DNA of 8,694 nucleotides from Methanosarcinales archaeon ex4572_44 (lineage in GTDB: Archaea > Halobacteriota > Methanosarcinia > Methanosarcinales > EX4572-44), in NCBI GenBank assembly GCA_002254825.2, contig NJEL02000024.1, positions 1 to 8,694 of the forward strand. The letters are read 5' to 3'. The notes under the pieces were generated by a model, which was not told the origin of the DNA, ran no database searches, and was given only the letters and a program-made list of their open reading frames with translations. This document shows, piece after piece, positions 1 to 5,561 of the stretch. The position numbers and the translations under genes are program-made. Positions within the stretch are counted from its first letter, which is position 1. Each line of letters opens with the position of its first letter.

Positions 1-1313
1 TCTGATGGTTCGTAGTACCAGAGCATCGTGCCGTTCTCGTTCAGGCAGTAGAGTCTTCCGTCTGGATTGTTGCTTGTGACGTAGATGTAGAGATTGTTGC
101 CATGGGCAGCGATTGCAGGAGATGATTTTACCCGCAGGCAGTCGACCCGCGGGTCGATCGTGTTGTTCCACTCCCAGATGAACGAACCGTCTGCAGCATC
201 CAGGCAGCAGACCTTACCATCTGGACAGCTCCCAGTGTACATCCTCTGCCCACCACCGACATAGATTCTGCCATCGTGGTACACCGGGGTGGAGACGCTG
301 TGCCAGAGGTCATAGACCCAGCTATTCCCTGTATCGTTGAATGTGCCGTCTGTTTCGTCAAATTCGACTGCGTACAGGTGTCCATCGCCGTATCCAGCGT
401 GGGTGCTTGTGCTCTTCTTGGCTGTGAAGTATATCCGACCTGTGTCATCGTTGTACATGATCGATGACCTGATCTCCTCGGCTGGTGTGATTCCGAACTC
501 CTCTGATACGTTGAAGTAGCTGATGAATGCCCCATCGTCTTTGTTGAGGCATGTTACGTTGGCGTTTTCGTCACCATAGAGGATGTAGTTTCCAGCGATT
601 GCACAACCAGCCCAGTTGTAACCTGTGAGATATGGTGCCGTCCTGCTCCAGATGGTATCACTCACATCGTTTGCATTCAGACAGTAGTAGGTGCCATAAC
701 CAGTGGTGGAACTGCTGGTGCCCTTCCAGTCGCCGACATAGACCTTACCATCGGAATACGTAACAGGTGTATTCAGTTGATAACCGCCCGAACCCACCGA
801 TGCGTATTCGCGTATCGTTCCATTCCTCGCATAGATTGCTGTGACCCTGCCCTCCCCCACGCTCAGATTTCCTTTGCTCGTTGCAACGTACAGGATTCCG
901 TCGTGGTATGCAGGGGTTGAGAGTTCAAACGAGCCTTCCGCGGCATTGCACATCGTGAACTGTGGATTCCATATTGGATCGCCTGTCGTCACATTGTATC
1001 CTGAGACATTCCCTGTATGATCGAGTACAAAAACAACATCTCCACGATCGGGCACATTCTTCGCAACGATCGGAACAACGTTTATCCCGGCAGCCATCCA
1101 CTGATTCGTGTGCGTCATCACACTCCAGTTAACGCTTCTTCCAATGACCTTCTCACTCAGAACTCCTGTGTTCAGATCGTCCTTCTGGAATTGGGGCCAT
1201 TCAGATGCACTCACCGATGCAATCGTCACCAACAGCATTACACAGATTGCGATGATCGGTATCTGGAAACTATGAGATTTTCCATTTCCAATTCTCTCTC
1301 TGTTCTTTTCCAT
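1..1313 (-). CDS. Secreted PQQ-like beta-propeller repeat protein (C-terminus cut by window edge)
   Basis: This is a surface or secreted protein built of PQQ-like (WD40-like) beta-propeller blades; its ligand is unknown. The frame is open from the ATG at 1313 to the left edge, giving 437 residues without a stop. Residues 1-37 form a signal peptide: a basic start, a hydrophobic core IPIIAICVMLLVTIA (18-32), and a cleavage-like ASVSAS. The mature part begins EWPQFQKDD, as is usual in archaeal PQQ-like proteins. Blade motifs recur: TPAYHDGILYVATSKG (133-148), TPVTYSDGKVYVGDWKG (182-198), TPVYHDGRIYVGG (342-354) and GRLYCLNENGTMLWYYE (419-435). About ten N-X-S/T sequons suggest a glycosylated exterior protein. 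A GAGG-like site in gagaggaagcagaag precedes the start. Such proteins often end in a sorting or anchoring segment, which would lie outside the window. The fold is secure; the function is not known. Other open frames in this stretch are shadows. Confidence 0.85.
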   Translation of the reverse strand, partial: MEKNRERIGNGKSHSFQIPIIAICVMLLVTIASVSASEWPQFQKDDLNTGVLSEKVIGRSVNWSVMTHTNQWMAAGINVVPIVAKNVPDRGDVVFVLDHTGNVSGYNVTTGDPIWNPQFTMCNAAEGSFELSTPAYHDGILYVATSKGNLSVGEGRVTAIYARNGTIREYASVGSGGYQLNTPVTYSDGKVYVGDWKGTSSSTTGYGTYYCLNANDVSDTIWSRTAPYLTGYNWAGCAIAGNYILYGDENANVTCLNKDDGAFISYFNVSEEFGITPAEEIRSSIMYNDDTGRIYFTAKKSTSTHAGYGDGHLYAVEFDETDGTFNDTGNSWVYDLWHSVSTPVYHDGRIYVGGGQRMYTGSCPDGKVCCLDAADGSFIWEWNNTIDPRVDCLRVKSSPAIAAHGNNLYIYVTSNNPDGRLYCLNENGTMLWYYEPS

Positions 1314-1391
1314 CTTCTGCTTCCTCTCTGGTATACGTGAAGTACAGCTTTATCTGGGAGCTGCAACCTCTGATTCTGATTGAGATTAACT

Positions 1392-1405
1392 AAGATATAT
1401 AACTG
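1392..1405 (-). promoter_or_regulatory. TATA-like box, possible promoter of the beta-propeller gene
   Basis: On the minus strand this reads AGTTATATATCTTA, a good archaeal TATA element. Its centre lies about 85 nt upstream of the ATG at 1313, which would leave a leader of roughly 60 nt. The same bases read GATATATAAC on the plus strand, so the element could also drive a longer metV transcript that includes the 1473-1530 hairpin. The direction is inferred, not shown. Confidence 0.4.
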
Positions 1406-1425
1406 TCAATTCAAATAACAATTAT

Positions 1426-1439
1426 TACCCAAATGGGTA
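1426..1439. promoter_or_regulatory. Perfect 14-bp palindrome, candidate operator
   Basis: TACCCA-AA-TGGGTA is a perfect inverted repeat with a 2-bp spacer. It sits about 20 bp upstream of the TATA element that faces the beta-propeller gene, in the position where an archaeal activator or repressor dimer would bind. No copy was noticed near the other promoters in the window. The regulatory role is inference from symmetry and position. Confidence 0.35.
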
Positions 1440-1472
1440 GTGATGGTTGGATGGTAAAAAAAATCAGAAGCC

Positions 1473-1530
1473 AAAAGTACCACACCACAAAAGAGGCTAC
1501 CTCGGGTTTTGAAGTGGTTGTGGTCTTTTT
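1473..1530 (+). other. Long imperfect hairpin with terminal T run upstream of metV
   Basis: About 23 base pairs can form in 58 nt. AAAAG (1473-1477) pairs with CTTTT (1525-1529). ACCACACCAC (1479-1488) pairs with GTGG and TGTGGT (1514-1517, 1519-1524). AAAA (1489-1492) pairs with TTTT (1507-1510). GAGG (1493-1496) pairs with CCTC (1500-1503), closing a CTA loop. The bulges are T1478, T1518, GGG and GAA. The 3' arm ends in CTTTTT, as in a terminator or attenuator. No plus-strand gene ends here, so it could be an attenuator in a long metVF leader, a small RNA end, or a boundary element. Confidence 0.55.
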
Positions 1531-1550
1531 AGCGGGGTGTGAAGCACAAT

Positions 1551-1562
1551 CTATAATTATAG
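1551..1562 (+). promoter_or_regulatory. TATA box of metVF (perfect 12-bp palindrome)
   Basis: CTATAATTATAG is a perfect palindrome and a good TATA element. A transcript starting about 25 nt downstream (near 1580) would begin after the in-frame ATG at 1564, and at or past the one at 1579. The translation start at 1609 fits this promoter best and agrees with the usual MetV N-terminus. Confidence 0.55.
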
Positions 1563-1608
1563 TATGCTCTGTTTAGAGATGCATCATTTCTATTTTAGGC
1601 GCTGGACG

Positions 1609-2253
1609 ATGATTATTTCAAGGCAGAAAGATCTTCAGGTTCTGTTTGAGGGCCTGTCACCCGATGATTCATTTTTTGTGATTGGTTGTGGCAAGTGTGC
1701 AAAGAAGCTTCGGGTCGGCGGGCAGAAGGAAGTGGAAGAGGTCTTTTGGCGTCTTGTTGATAGGGGTTTTAGGGCTGTTGGCTGGTATGTGATAAGTACC
1801 GCGTGCAGCATCAATTCATGGGAAGAGATCGCTAGCGAAAAACCTGAAATCGATGATGCCACAGCCTTTCTTGTCATGGCATGTGGAAATGGAGTCTCTG
1901 TGATCAACAGAGTCTCTGGCATGAAGGCGTATCCTCTTCTGGACACAACTTCCATTGGAGGCGTCTGTGACGACTACATGCTGCATGAGCAGTGCGCAGC
2001 GTGCGCCGATTGCAACATCCACCTCTACCATGGGATCTGCCCGTATGCTCAGTGCCCCAAAGGCTTGCAGAATGGCCCCTGCGGAGGCTCAATTGACGGG
2101 GTCTGTGAAATCGGGAGTGAACGGAGTTGTGTCTGGGCACAGATATACGAAGAAGCAGAGAAGAGCGAGAATCTTGAAGTCTTCACAGAGTTTCACCCAC
2201 CAAAGGATCATTCAAAGAAAGTGAGAAGAGAAGGGCTTATAGAAAAAATCTGA
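1609..2253 (+). CDS. metV: MetV, iron-sulfur partner subunit of methylenetetrahydrofolate reductase
   Basis: MetV is the small cysteine-rich subunit that pairs with MetF in MetVF-type 5,10-methylene-tetrahydropterin reductase, passing electrons to the flavin of MetF. The product is 214 residues. An N-terminal Rossmann-like part begins MIISRQKDLQVLFEG and carries GCGKC (26-30) and ACGNGV (91-96). The C-terminal part holds C129, C132, C135, C144, C149, C158, C166 and C174, including GICPYAQC and NGPCGGSIDGVCE, the hallmark of the family. It ends in the usual FHPPKD (195-200) and a basic tail. As I recall the family, the N-terminal motif has a third cysteine (C-x2-C-x3-C); here that place is Leu34. 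The frame is also open from ATG 1564, but 1609 matches family length and the TATA position. It lies 6 bp from metF, so the two are surely co-transcribed. The natural pterin (H4MPT or H4F) cannot be read from sequence. Confidence 0.88.
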   Translation: MIISRQKDLQVLFEGLSPDDSFFVIGCGKCAKKLRVGGQKEVEEVFWRLVDRGFRAVGWYVISTACSINSWEEIASEKPEIDDATAFLVMACGNGVSVINRVSGMKAYPLLDTTSIGGVCDDYMLHEQCAACADCNIHLYHGICPYAQCPKGLQNGPCGGSIDGVCEIGSERSCVWAQIYEEAEKSENLEVFTEFHPPKDHSKKVRREGLIEKI

Positions 2254-2259
2254 ATAGAG

Positions 2260-3138
2260 GTGGCTCGATTGGATTTCAAGAGAAAGATAGAAACCGGGAA
2301 GCTTGTCGTAACAACAGAGGTTGCACCGCCCAGAGGCACAGACACCACACTACTCATAGAAGAAGCGGACTTGCTCTCAGGTTGCGTGGATGCACTGAAC
2401 GTCTCGGACAATCAGCGCTCGATCATGAGAATGTCACCCCTCGGAGTAGCACATGTGCTCCAAGAACAGGGGCACGAGGTCATACTGCACACAACCTGTC
2501 GAGATCGTAACAGGCTCGCCCTCCAATCAGACCTGCTCGGAGCATGGAATCTTGGAGTGAGAAATATCCTTGCCATGACAGGAGATCACCCACTGCTCGG
2601 AGATACCATGGGCACAAAACCCGTGTACGATCTCGACTCAACACAACTCCTCCAGGCGATCCAGAACTTGAACCGCGGACATGACATAATGAACAGACGA
2701 CTTGACGGCGGAACAGGTTTCATGGCAGGTGCCGTAGTTCGTCCCGATCCAAACGACAAGATGCAACTACTAAGACTCAAAAGAAAAGTTTCCTGCGGAG
2801 CACGATTCATCCAGACACAACCCGTCTACAACACCGAAGAGTTCAAAGAATTCATCGAAAAAGTCTCACACCTCAACACACACATCATCGCAGGCATACT
2901 CCCGATATTCTCCTTAAAAACCGTGAAATTCATAAACGATAAACTTCCTGGAATCATAATCCCACAGGAAGTCGTAGAGCGAATAAAAAACTCCACAGAC
3001 CCCGCCGAAGAGGGAATCGAGCTTGCAGCAGAGACCATAAAAAAACTACAGGACGTTGCAGGTGGCGTGCACATAATGCCGATTATCACACACCAACACA
3101 CAGAGGCAATACTCAAAAGAGCAGGCATGCTGCATTAG
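2260..3138 (+). CDS. metF: MetF, 5,10-methylenetetrahydrofolate (pterin) reductase, flavoprotein
   Basis: MetF is an FAD-dependent TIM-barrel enzyme that reduces methylene-tetrahydropterin to the methyl form, or runs in reverse in methyl oxidation. At 292 residues it has normal family length. TTEVAPPRGTD (18-28) carries E20, equivalent to the catalytic Glu28 of E. coli MetF. HTTCRDRNR (77-85) matches the conserved HLTC region, and AMTGDHP (105-111) carries D109, equivalent to Asp120. The barrel continues through FMAGAVVRPDP and FIQTQPVY to the end. The nearby metV shows that this is the two-subunit MetVF form. No hdr, rnf or F420-linked electron partner is present here. The start may be GTG 2260 or TTG 2269; a GAGGTGG (2257-2263) would serve TTG with a 5-nt spacer. 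In archaea without Mer, this enzyme is proposed to fill the Mer step. Confidence 0.92.
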   Translation: MARLDFKRKIETGKLVVTTEVAPPRGTDTTLLIEEADLLSGCVDALNVSDNQRSIMRMSPLGVAHVLQEQGHEVILHTTCRDRNRLALQSDLLGAWNLGVRNILAMTGDHPLLGDTMGTKPVYDLDSTQLLQAIQNLNRGHDIMNRRLDGGTGFMAGAVVRPDPNDKMQLLRLKRKVSCGARFIQTQPVYNTEEFKEFIEKVSHLNTHIIAGILPIFSLKTVKFINDKLPGIIIPQEVVERIKNSTDPAEEGIELAAETIKKLQDVAGGVHIMPIITHQHTEAILKRAGMLH

Positions 3139-3250
3139 CTTGAAAATAGATTGCCGCGCCATTTATAGTGTTGAAACGACTTTGGGGTAGTTGTTGGTTC
3201 GCATATCGCCCCGAAATACAGAAGAATCGAAGTTCGTACTTGTTCCGTAA

Positions 3251-3298
3251 GAAACTCCACTTCACAGATGATGTGGACTGTGGAGATTACGAAGTTTC
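3251..3298 (+). other. Nested hairpin in the metF-thiC gap, possible small RNA or leader element
   Basis: The gap 3139-3386 holds no convincing gene; a 61-codon GTG frame at 3168-3353 resembles nothing I know. Within the gap, GAAA (3251-3254) pairs with TTTC (3295-3298), CTCCAC (3255-3260) with GTGGAG (3280-3285), and CACA (3263-3266) with TGTG (3272-3275) around a GATGA loop. A 9-nt one-sided bulge (3286-3294) separates the outer stems. A TATA-like TTTATA at 3162-3167 lies upstream and could start an RNA here. I see no THI-box (TPP riboswitch) consensus in the gap. The function is unknown. Confidence 0.35.
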
Positions 3299-3327
3299 AA
3301 TTTTAGCACAGCGTGAGTTGGCAGCCC

Positions 3328-3336
3328 TTTTTAAAA
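3328..3336 (+). promoter_or_regulatory. TATA box of the ThiC-family gene
   Basis: TTTTTAAAA lies about 55 nt before the ATG at 3387, giving a start of transcription near 3360 and a leader of about 27 nt. That leader carries the ribosome site, and the nested hairpin at 3251-3298 would then be upstream of the transcript. Confidence 0.5.
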
Positions 3337-3375
3337 GAGTAAATCTAAAGTAGTGCTTGGTGGTCTATGTTGGTT

Positions 3376-3381
3376 AGGTGA
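3376..3381 (+). promoter_or_regulatory. Ribosome binding site that sets the ThiC-family start
   Basis: AGGTGA ends 5 nt before ATG 3387. The frame is also open from GTG 3378, but that codon lies inside the ribosome site, so 3387 is the real start. Confidence 0.65.
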
Positions 3382-3386
3382 ATTGT

Positions 3387-4667
3387 ATGAGTTTTTTGGA
3401 AGATGCTAAGAATGGTGTCATCACTGATGAGATGAGATTGGTTGCTGTTGATGAGGGTGTTGATGCTGAGTTTGTTCGTCGTGGTGTTGCGGATGGAAGG
3501 ATTGTTATTCCTATAAGCCCTTATCGCTCGCTTCGACTTGTTGGGATCGGTAAGGGTTTGCGGACGAAGGTCAATGCATCTGTTGGCACTTCTAGCGATC
3601 TTGTGGATGTTGAGATGGAGGTTGAGAAGGCAAGGGTTGCTCAGGAAGCAGGTGCTGATACACTGATGGAGCTTTCGACTGGCGGAGATTTCCACGAGAT
3701 ACGAAAGAGGGTGGTTGAGATCACAGATCTTTCTGTTGGCAGTGTCCCTTTGTACCAAGCGTTCATCGAGGCTATTCGAAGAGATGGTGCTGCCATACAC
3801 ATGAAGGAAGATGATCTCTTCAAGATCACTGCAGAGCAGGCAAAACTCGGCACTAACTTCATGGCTATTCACACAGGTATTAACAGGATCACAGTCGAGC
3901 GGTTGATGAAGCAGGGTCGTTTCGGCGGCTTGTGCTCGAGGGGAGGCGCATTCATGACCGCGTGGATGATCCACAATGAGAAGGAGAACCCTCTGTACAG
4001 CGAGTTCGATTACCTGCTTGAGATCCTGAAAGAGCACGAGGTCACACTCAGCATGGGCAATGGGATGCGCGCTGGGGCAGTTCACGACGCAACCGATCGT
4101 GCCCAGATCCAGGAGTTGATCATCAACTCTGAACTCTCCGATCGTGCCTATGATTATGGGGTGCAGGTGATAGTGGAGGGGCCTGGCCATGTACCACTCG
4201 ATGAGATCAAGGCAAACGTGATACTGGAAAAACGGTTGAGCGGCGAGAGACCTTTCTACATGCTTGGACCACTTGTAACCGATATCGCGCCTGGGTATGA
4301 TCATATCGTGGCAGCGATCGGAGCGTCCATATCGAGTGCGTGTGGCGCCGATTTCATATGTTATGTGACGCCAGCAGAACACCTAGCACTCCCAAACCCT
4401 GCAGAGGTGCGGGAGGGTGTGATCGCTGCACGTATCGCTGCACACATCGGTGATATGGTTAAGAACGGACGGCGCGAAGAAGATCTTGCAATGGGACGTG
4501 CCAGAAGAGATCTTAACTGGGCAAAACAGTACGAATTAGCGATTAATCCCGCGTACGCAGAACAGATCCGCTGTGAACGTACACCAAGCGACTCCAACAC
4601 CTGCACGATGTGCGGCGATCACTGCTCACTGAAGATCGTGAAACAGTGCTTCAACTTCGACAGATAG
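3387..4667 (+). CDS. thiC: ThiC-family radical SAM enzyme: HMP-phosphate synthase (ThiC) or 5-hydroxybenzimidazole synthase (BzaF)
   Basis: ThiC converts aminoimidazole ribotide to hydroxymethylpyrimidine phosphate for thiamine; its paralogue BzaF turns the same substrate into 5-hydroxybenzimidazole, a cobamide lower ligand. The product is 426 residues, typical of short archaeal forms. Family marks are GEGL-like GIGKGLRTKVNA near the N-terminus, SRGGAF, VEGPGHVPLDE (263-273), GPLVTDIAPGYDHI (294-307), TPAEHLALPN, and the C-terminal cluster motif C406-x2-C409-x3-C413 that would hold the SAM-binding 4Fe-4S cluster. Odd: the usual GDGLRPG motif reads GNGMRAG (224-230, N225 and A229). This, and FMAIHTGINR where I would expect FMTIHAGV, makes BzaF a real alternative. 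The neighbour hemD is in the tetrapyrrole pathway, which fits either only loosely. It has its own TATA box and ribosome site. Its last 17 bp overlap the end of hemD on the other strand. The long minus-strand frame opposite (3345-4382) is a shadow. Confidence 0.85.
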   Translation: MSFLEDAKNGVITDEMRLVAVDEGVDAEFVRRGVADGRIVIPISPYRSLRLVGIGKGLRTKVNASVGTSSDLVDVEMEVEKARVAQEAGADTLMELSTGGDFHEIRKRVVEITDLSVGSVPLYQAFIEAIRRDGAAIHMKEDDLFKITAEQAKLGTNFMAIHTGINRITVERLMKQGRFGGLCSRGGAFMTAWMIHNEKENPLYSEFDYLLEILKEHEVTLSMGNGMRAGAVHDATDRAQIQELIINSELSDRAYDYGVQVIVEGPGHVPLDEIKANVILEKRLSGERPFYMLGPLVTDIAPGYDHIVAAIGASISSACGADFICYVTPAEHLALPNPAEVREGVIAARIAAHIGDMVKNGRREEDLAMGRARRDLNWAKQYELAINPAYAEQIRCERTPSDSNTCTMCGDHCSLKIVKQCFNFDR

Positions 4668-5436
4668 CTTCTTTAAGTGCCAATAGGAGATCTTTGAAGA
4701 GAAACTTCTCTGGTACTATTATCCCATTCACACCATAGCTCTTAAGGGTCTTTCCGGTCGGGAGACCGATCGCACCAACTGCTATTTCACCCAGTCGATT
4801 CACAACTCCCTCAAGGACGCCCAGGTCCTGAGCGGTCTTCATGAAATTGTGGACCATCATGGTGCTGGTGAATGCGAGCCCGTCCACGCCAGAGTCAAGC
4901 ACCCGCCTGACAAAACTATACTGCTCCTCACCCCTTGGGCGTGCGAGCGTGTAGACACAAGTCTCATGAACCTCTGCACCACGTCCCACAAGTTCATCCA
5001 CAAGTAGTGGTGCACCATGCGTGCTTCGAACAACTTCCACCACCCTCTCGGAGACGCCGCTCTGGAAGAGATCGAGCAAGCCACTGGAACTGTATGTCTT
5101 TGGAATGAGCGTGACGCGAATGCCTGCTTCCTCAAGTGCTCTTGCTGTGCGCGGGCCGATCGCAGCAACCTTGCAGCAATCATTCAAAGCCCTGACGAAA
5201 CCTTTAGCGTCATCTATTCTCTTCATGGTGAATTCAACACCATTGACACTGGTGAAGGTCACATAATCAGAGTCTCCACCAAGCACCCGACCAACAAAAC
5301 CCTCAAAACCATCATCCTTGTATTCTCTTACCTCTATCATTGGAACCAAGAGTGCATCAAGCCCGAGGGACTCTGCAAGGAGAAGTGATTCACGAGCATA
5401 GCGCGACGGGCGCATAATCCCAACAACACCACACAT
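4651..5436 (-). CDS. hemD: Uroporphyrinogen-III synthase
   Basis: HemD closes hydroxymethylbilane into uroporphyrinogen III, inverting ring D; this is the branch point to siroheme, corrinoids, F430 and archaeal heme. The product is 261 residues from ATG 5436. Sequence similarity in this family is low, but the pattern is clear: GIMRPSRYARES at the N-terminus (archaeal style), YVTFTSVNGVEF, AAIGPRTARALEEAG, YTLARP, GLAFTSTMMVHNFM, and AIGLPTGKTLKSYG leading to VPEKF near the end. The frame stays open to GTG 5478, adding 14 residues unlike the family; neither start has a clear ribosome site. It is transcribed divergently from pheA, and its tail overlaps the ThiC-family gene by 17 bp. No other tetrapyrrole gene is in the window. 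Confidence 0.85.
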   Translation of the reverse strand: MCGVVGIMRPSRYARESLLLAESLGLDALLVPMIEVREYKDDGFEGFVGRVLGGDSDYVTFTSVNGVEFTMKRIDDAKGFVRALNDCCKVAAIGPRTARALEEAGIRVTLIPKTYSSSGLLDLFQSGVSERVVEVVRSTHGAPLLVDELVGRGAEVHETCVYTLARPRGEEQYSFVRRVLDSGVDGLAFTSTMMVHNFMKTAQDLGVLEGVVNRLGEIAVGAIGLPTGKTLKSYGVNGIIVPEKFLFKDLLLALKEAICRS

Positions 5437-5519
5437 GAGAGGAAGATAATGAAACGGGACATTGTTAAGCCTTTCCACAGATGATGGGTGGTGCTGTGTA
5501 GGTCAACACTCGCGTTTTT

Positions 5520-5540
5520 GGGCAAAGTATAATTTGTCCC
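5520..5540. promoter_or_regulatory. Shared divergent hemD-pheA promoter with near-palindrome over the TATA box
   Basis: GGGCAAA (5520-5526) and TTTG-T-CCC (5533-5540) form an inverted repeat with one bulged base around GTATAA (5527-5532). The centre reads as a TATA element on both strands (AGTATAATTT on plus, AAATTATACT on minus). On plus it lies about 30 nt before the pheA ATG, so pheA mRNA would be leaderless or nearly so. On minus the transcript would start near 5503. A single protein bound here could block both genes; that is inference. Confidence 0.5.
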
Positions 5541-5561
5541 ACTGCCATTTCAGTTGGTTGT

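Noticed and set aside
128..535. 135-codon minus-strand frame within the beta-propeller gene
   Set aside because: It is in a different frame from the 437-residue propeller protein, which has signal peptide and blade motifs; this product is low-complexity Ser/Thr/Arg.
3251..3298. Archaeal C/D box guide RNA
   Set aside because: AGATGATG resembles a C box but lacks the TGATGA core, and no CTGA D box is suitably placed.
3168..3353. 61-codon GTG-initiated frame between metF and the ThiC-family gene
   Set aside because: No ribosome site or recognisable motif; it runs over the TATA box of the next gene and over a foldable segment.
3139..3386. TPP riboswitch before the ThiC-family gene
   Set aside because: Looked for because thiC is a frequent target; neither the CTGAGA core nor the conserved second helix is present, and the likely leader is only about 27 nt.
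3345..4382. 345-codon open frame on the minus strand opposite the ThiC-family gene
   Set aside because: The plus strand encodes an unmistakable ThiC-family protein through this whole stretch; the opposite frame resembles nothing and is a by-product of codon bias.
4603..4626. C-x2-C-x3-C spacing in the ThiC cluster motif, one residue shorter than the C-x2-C-x4-C of E. coli ThiC
   Set aside because: Shorter spacing is, as far as I recall, normal in the short archaeal and anaerobe forms, so it is not by itself unusual.
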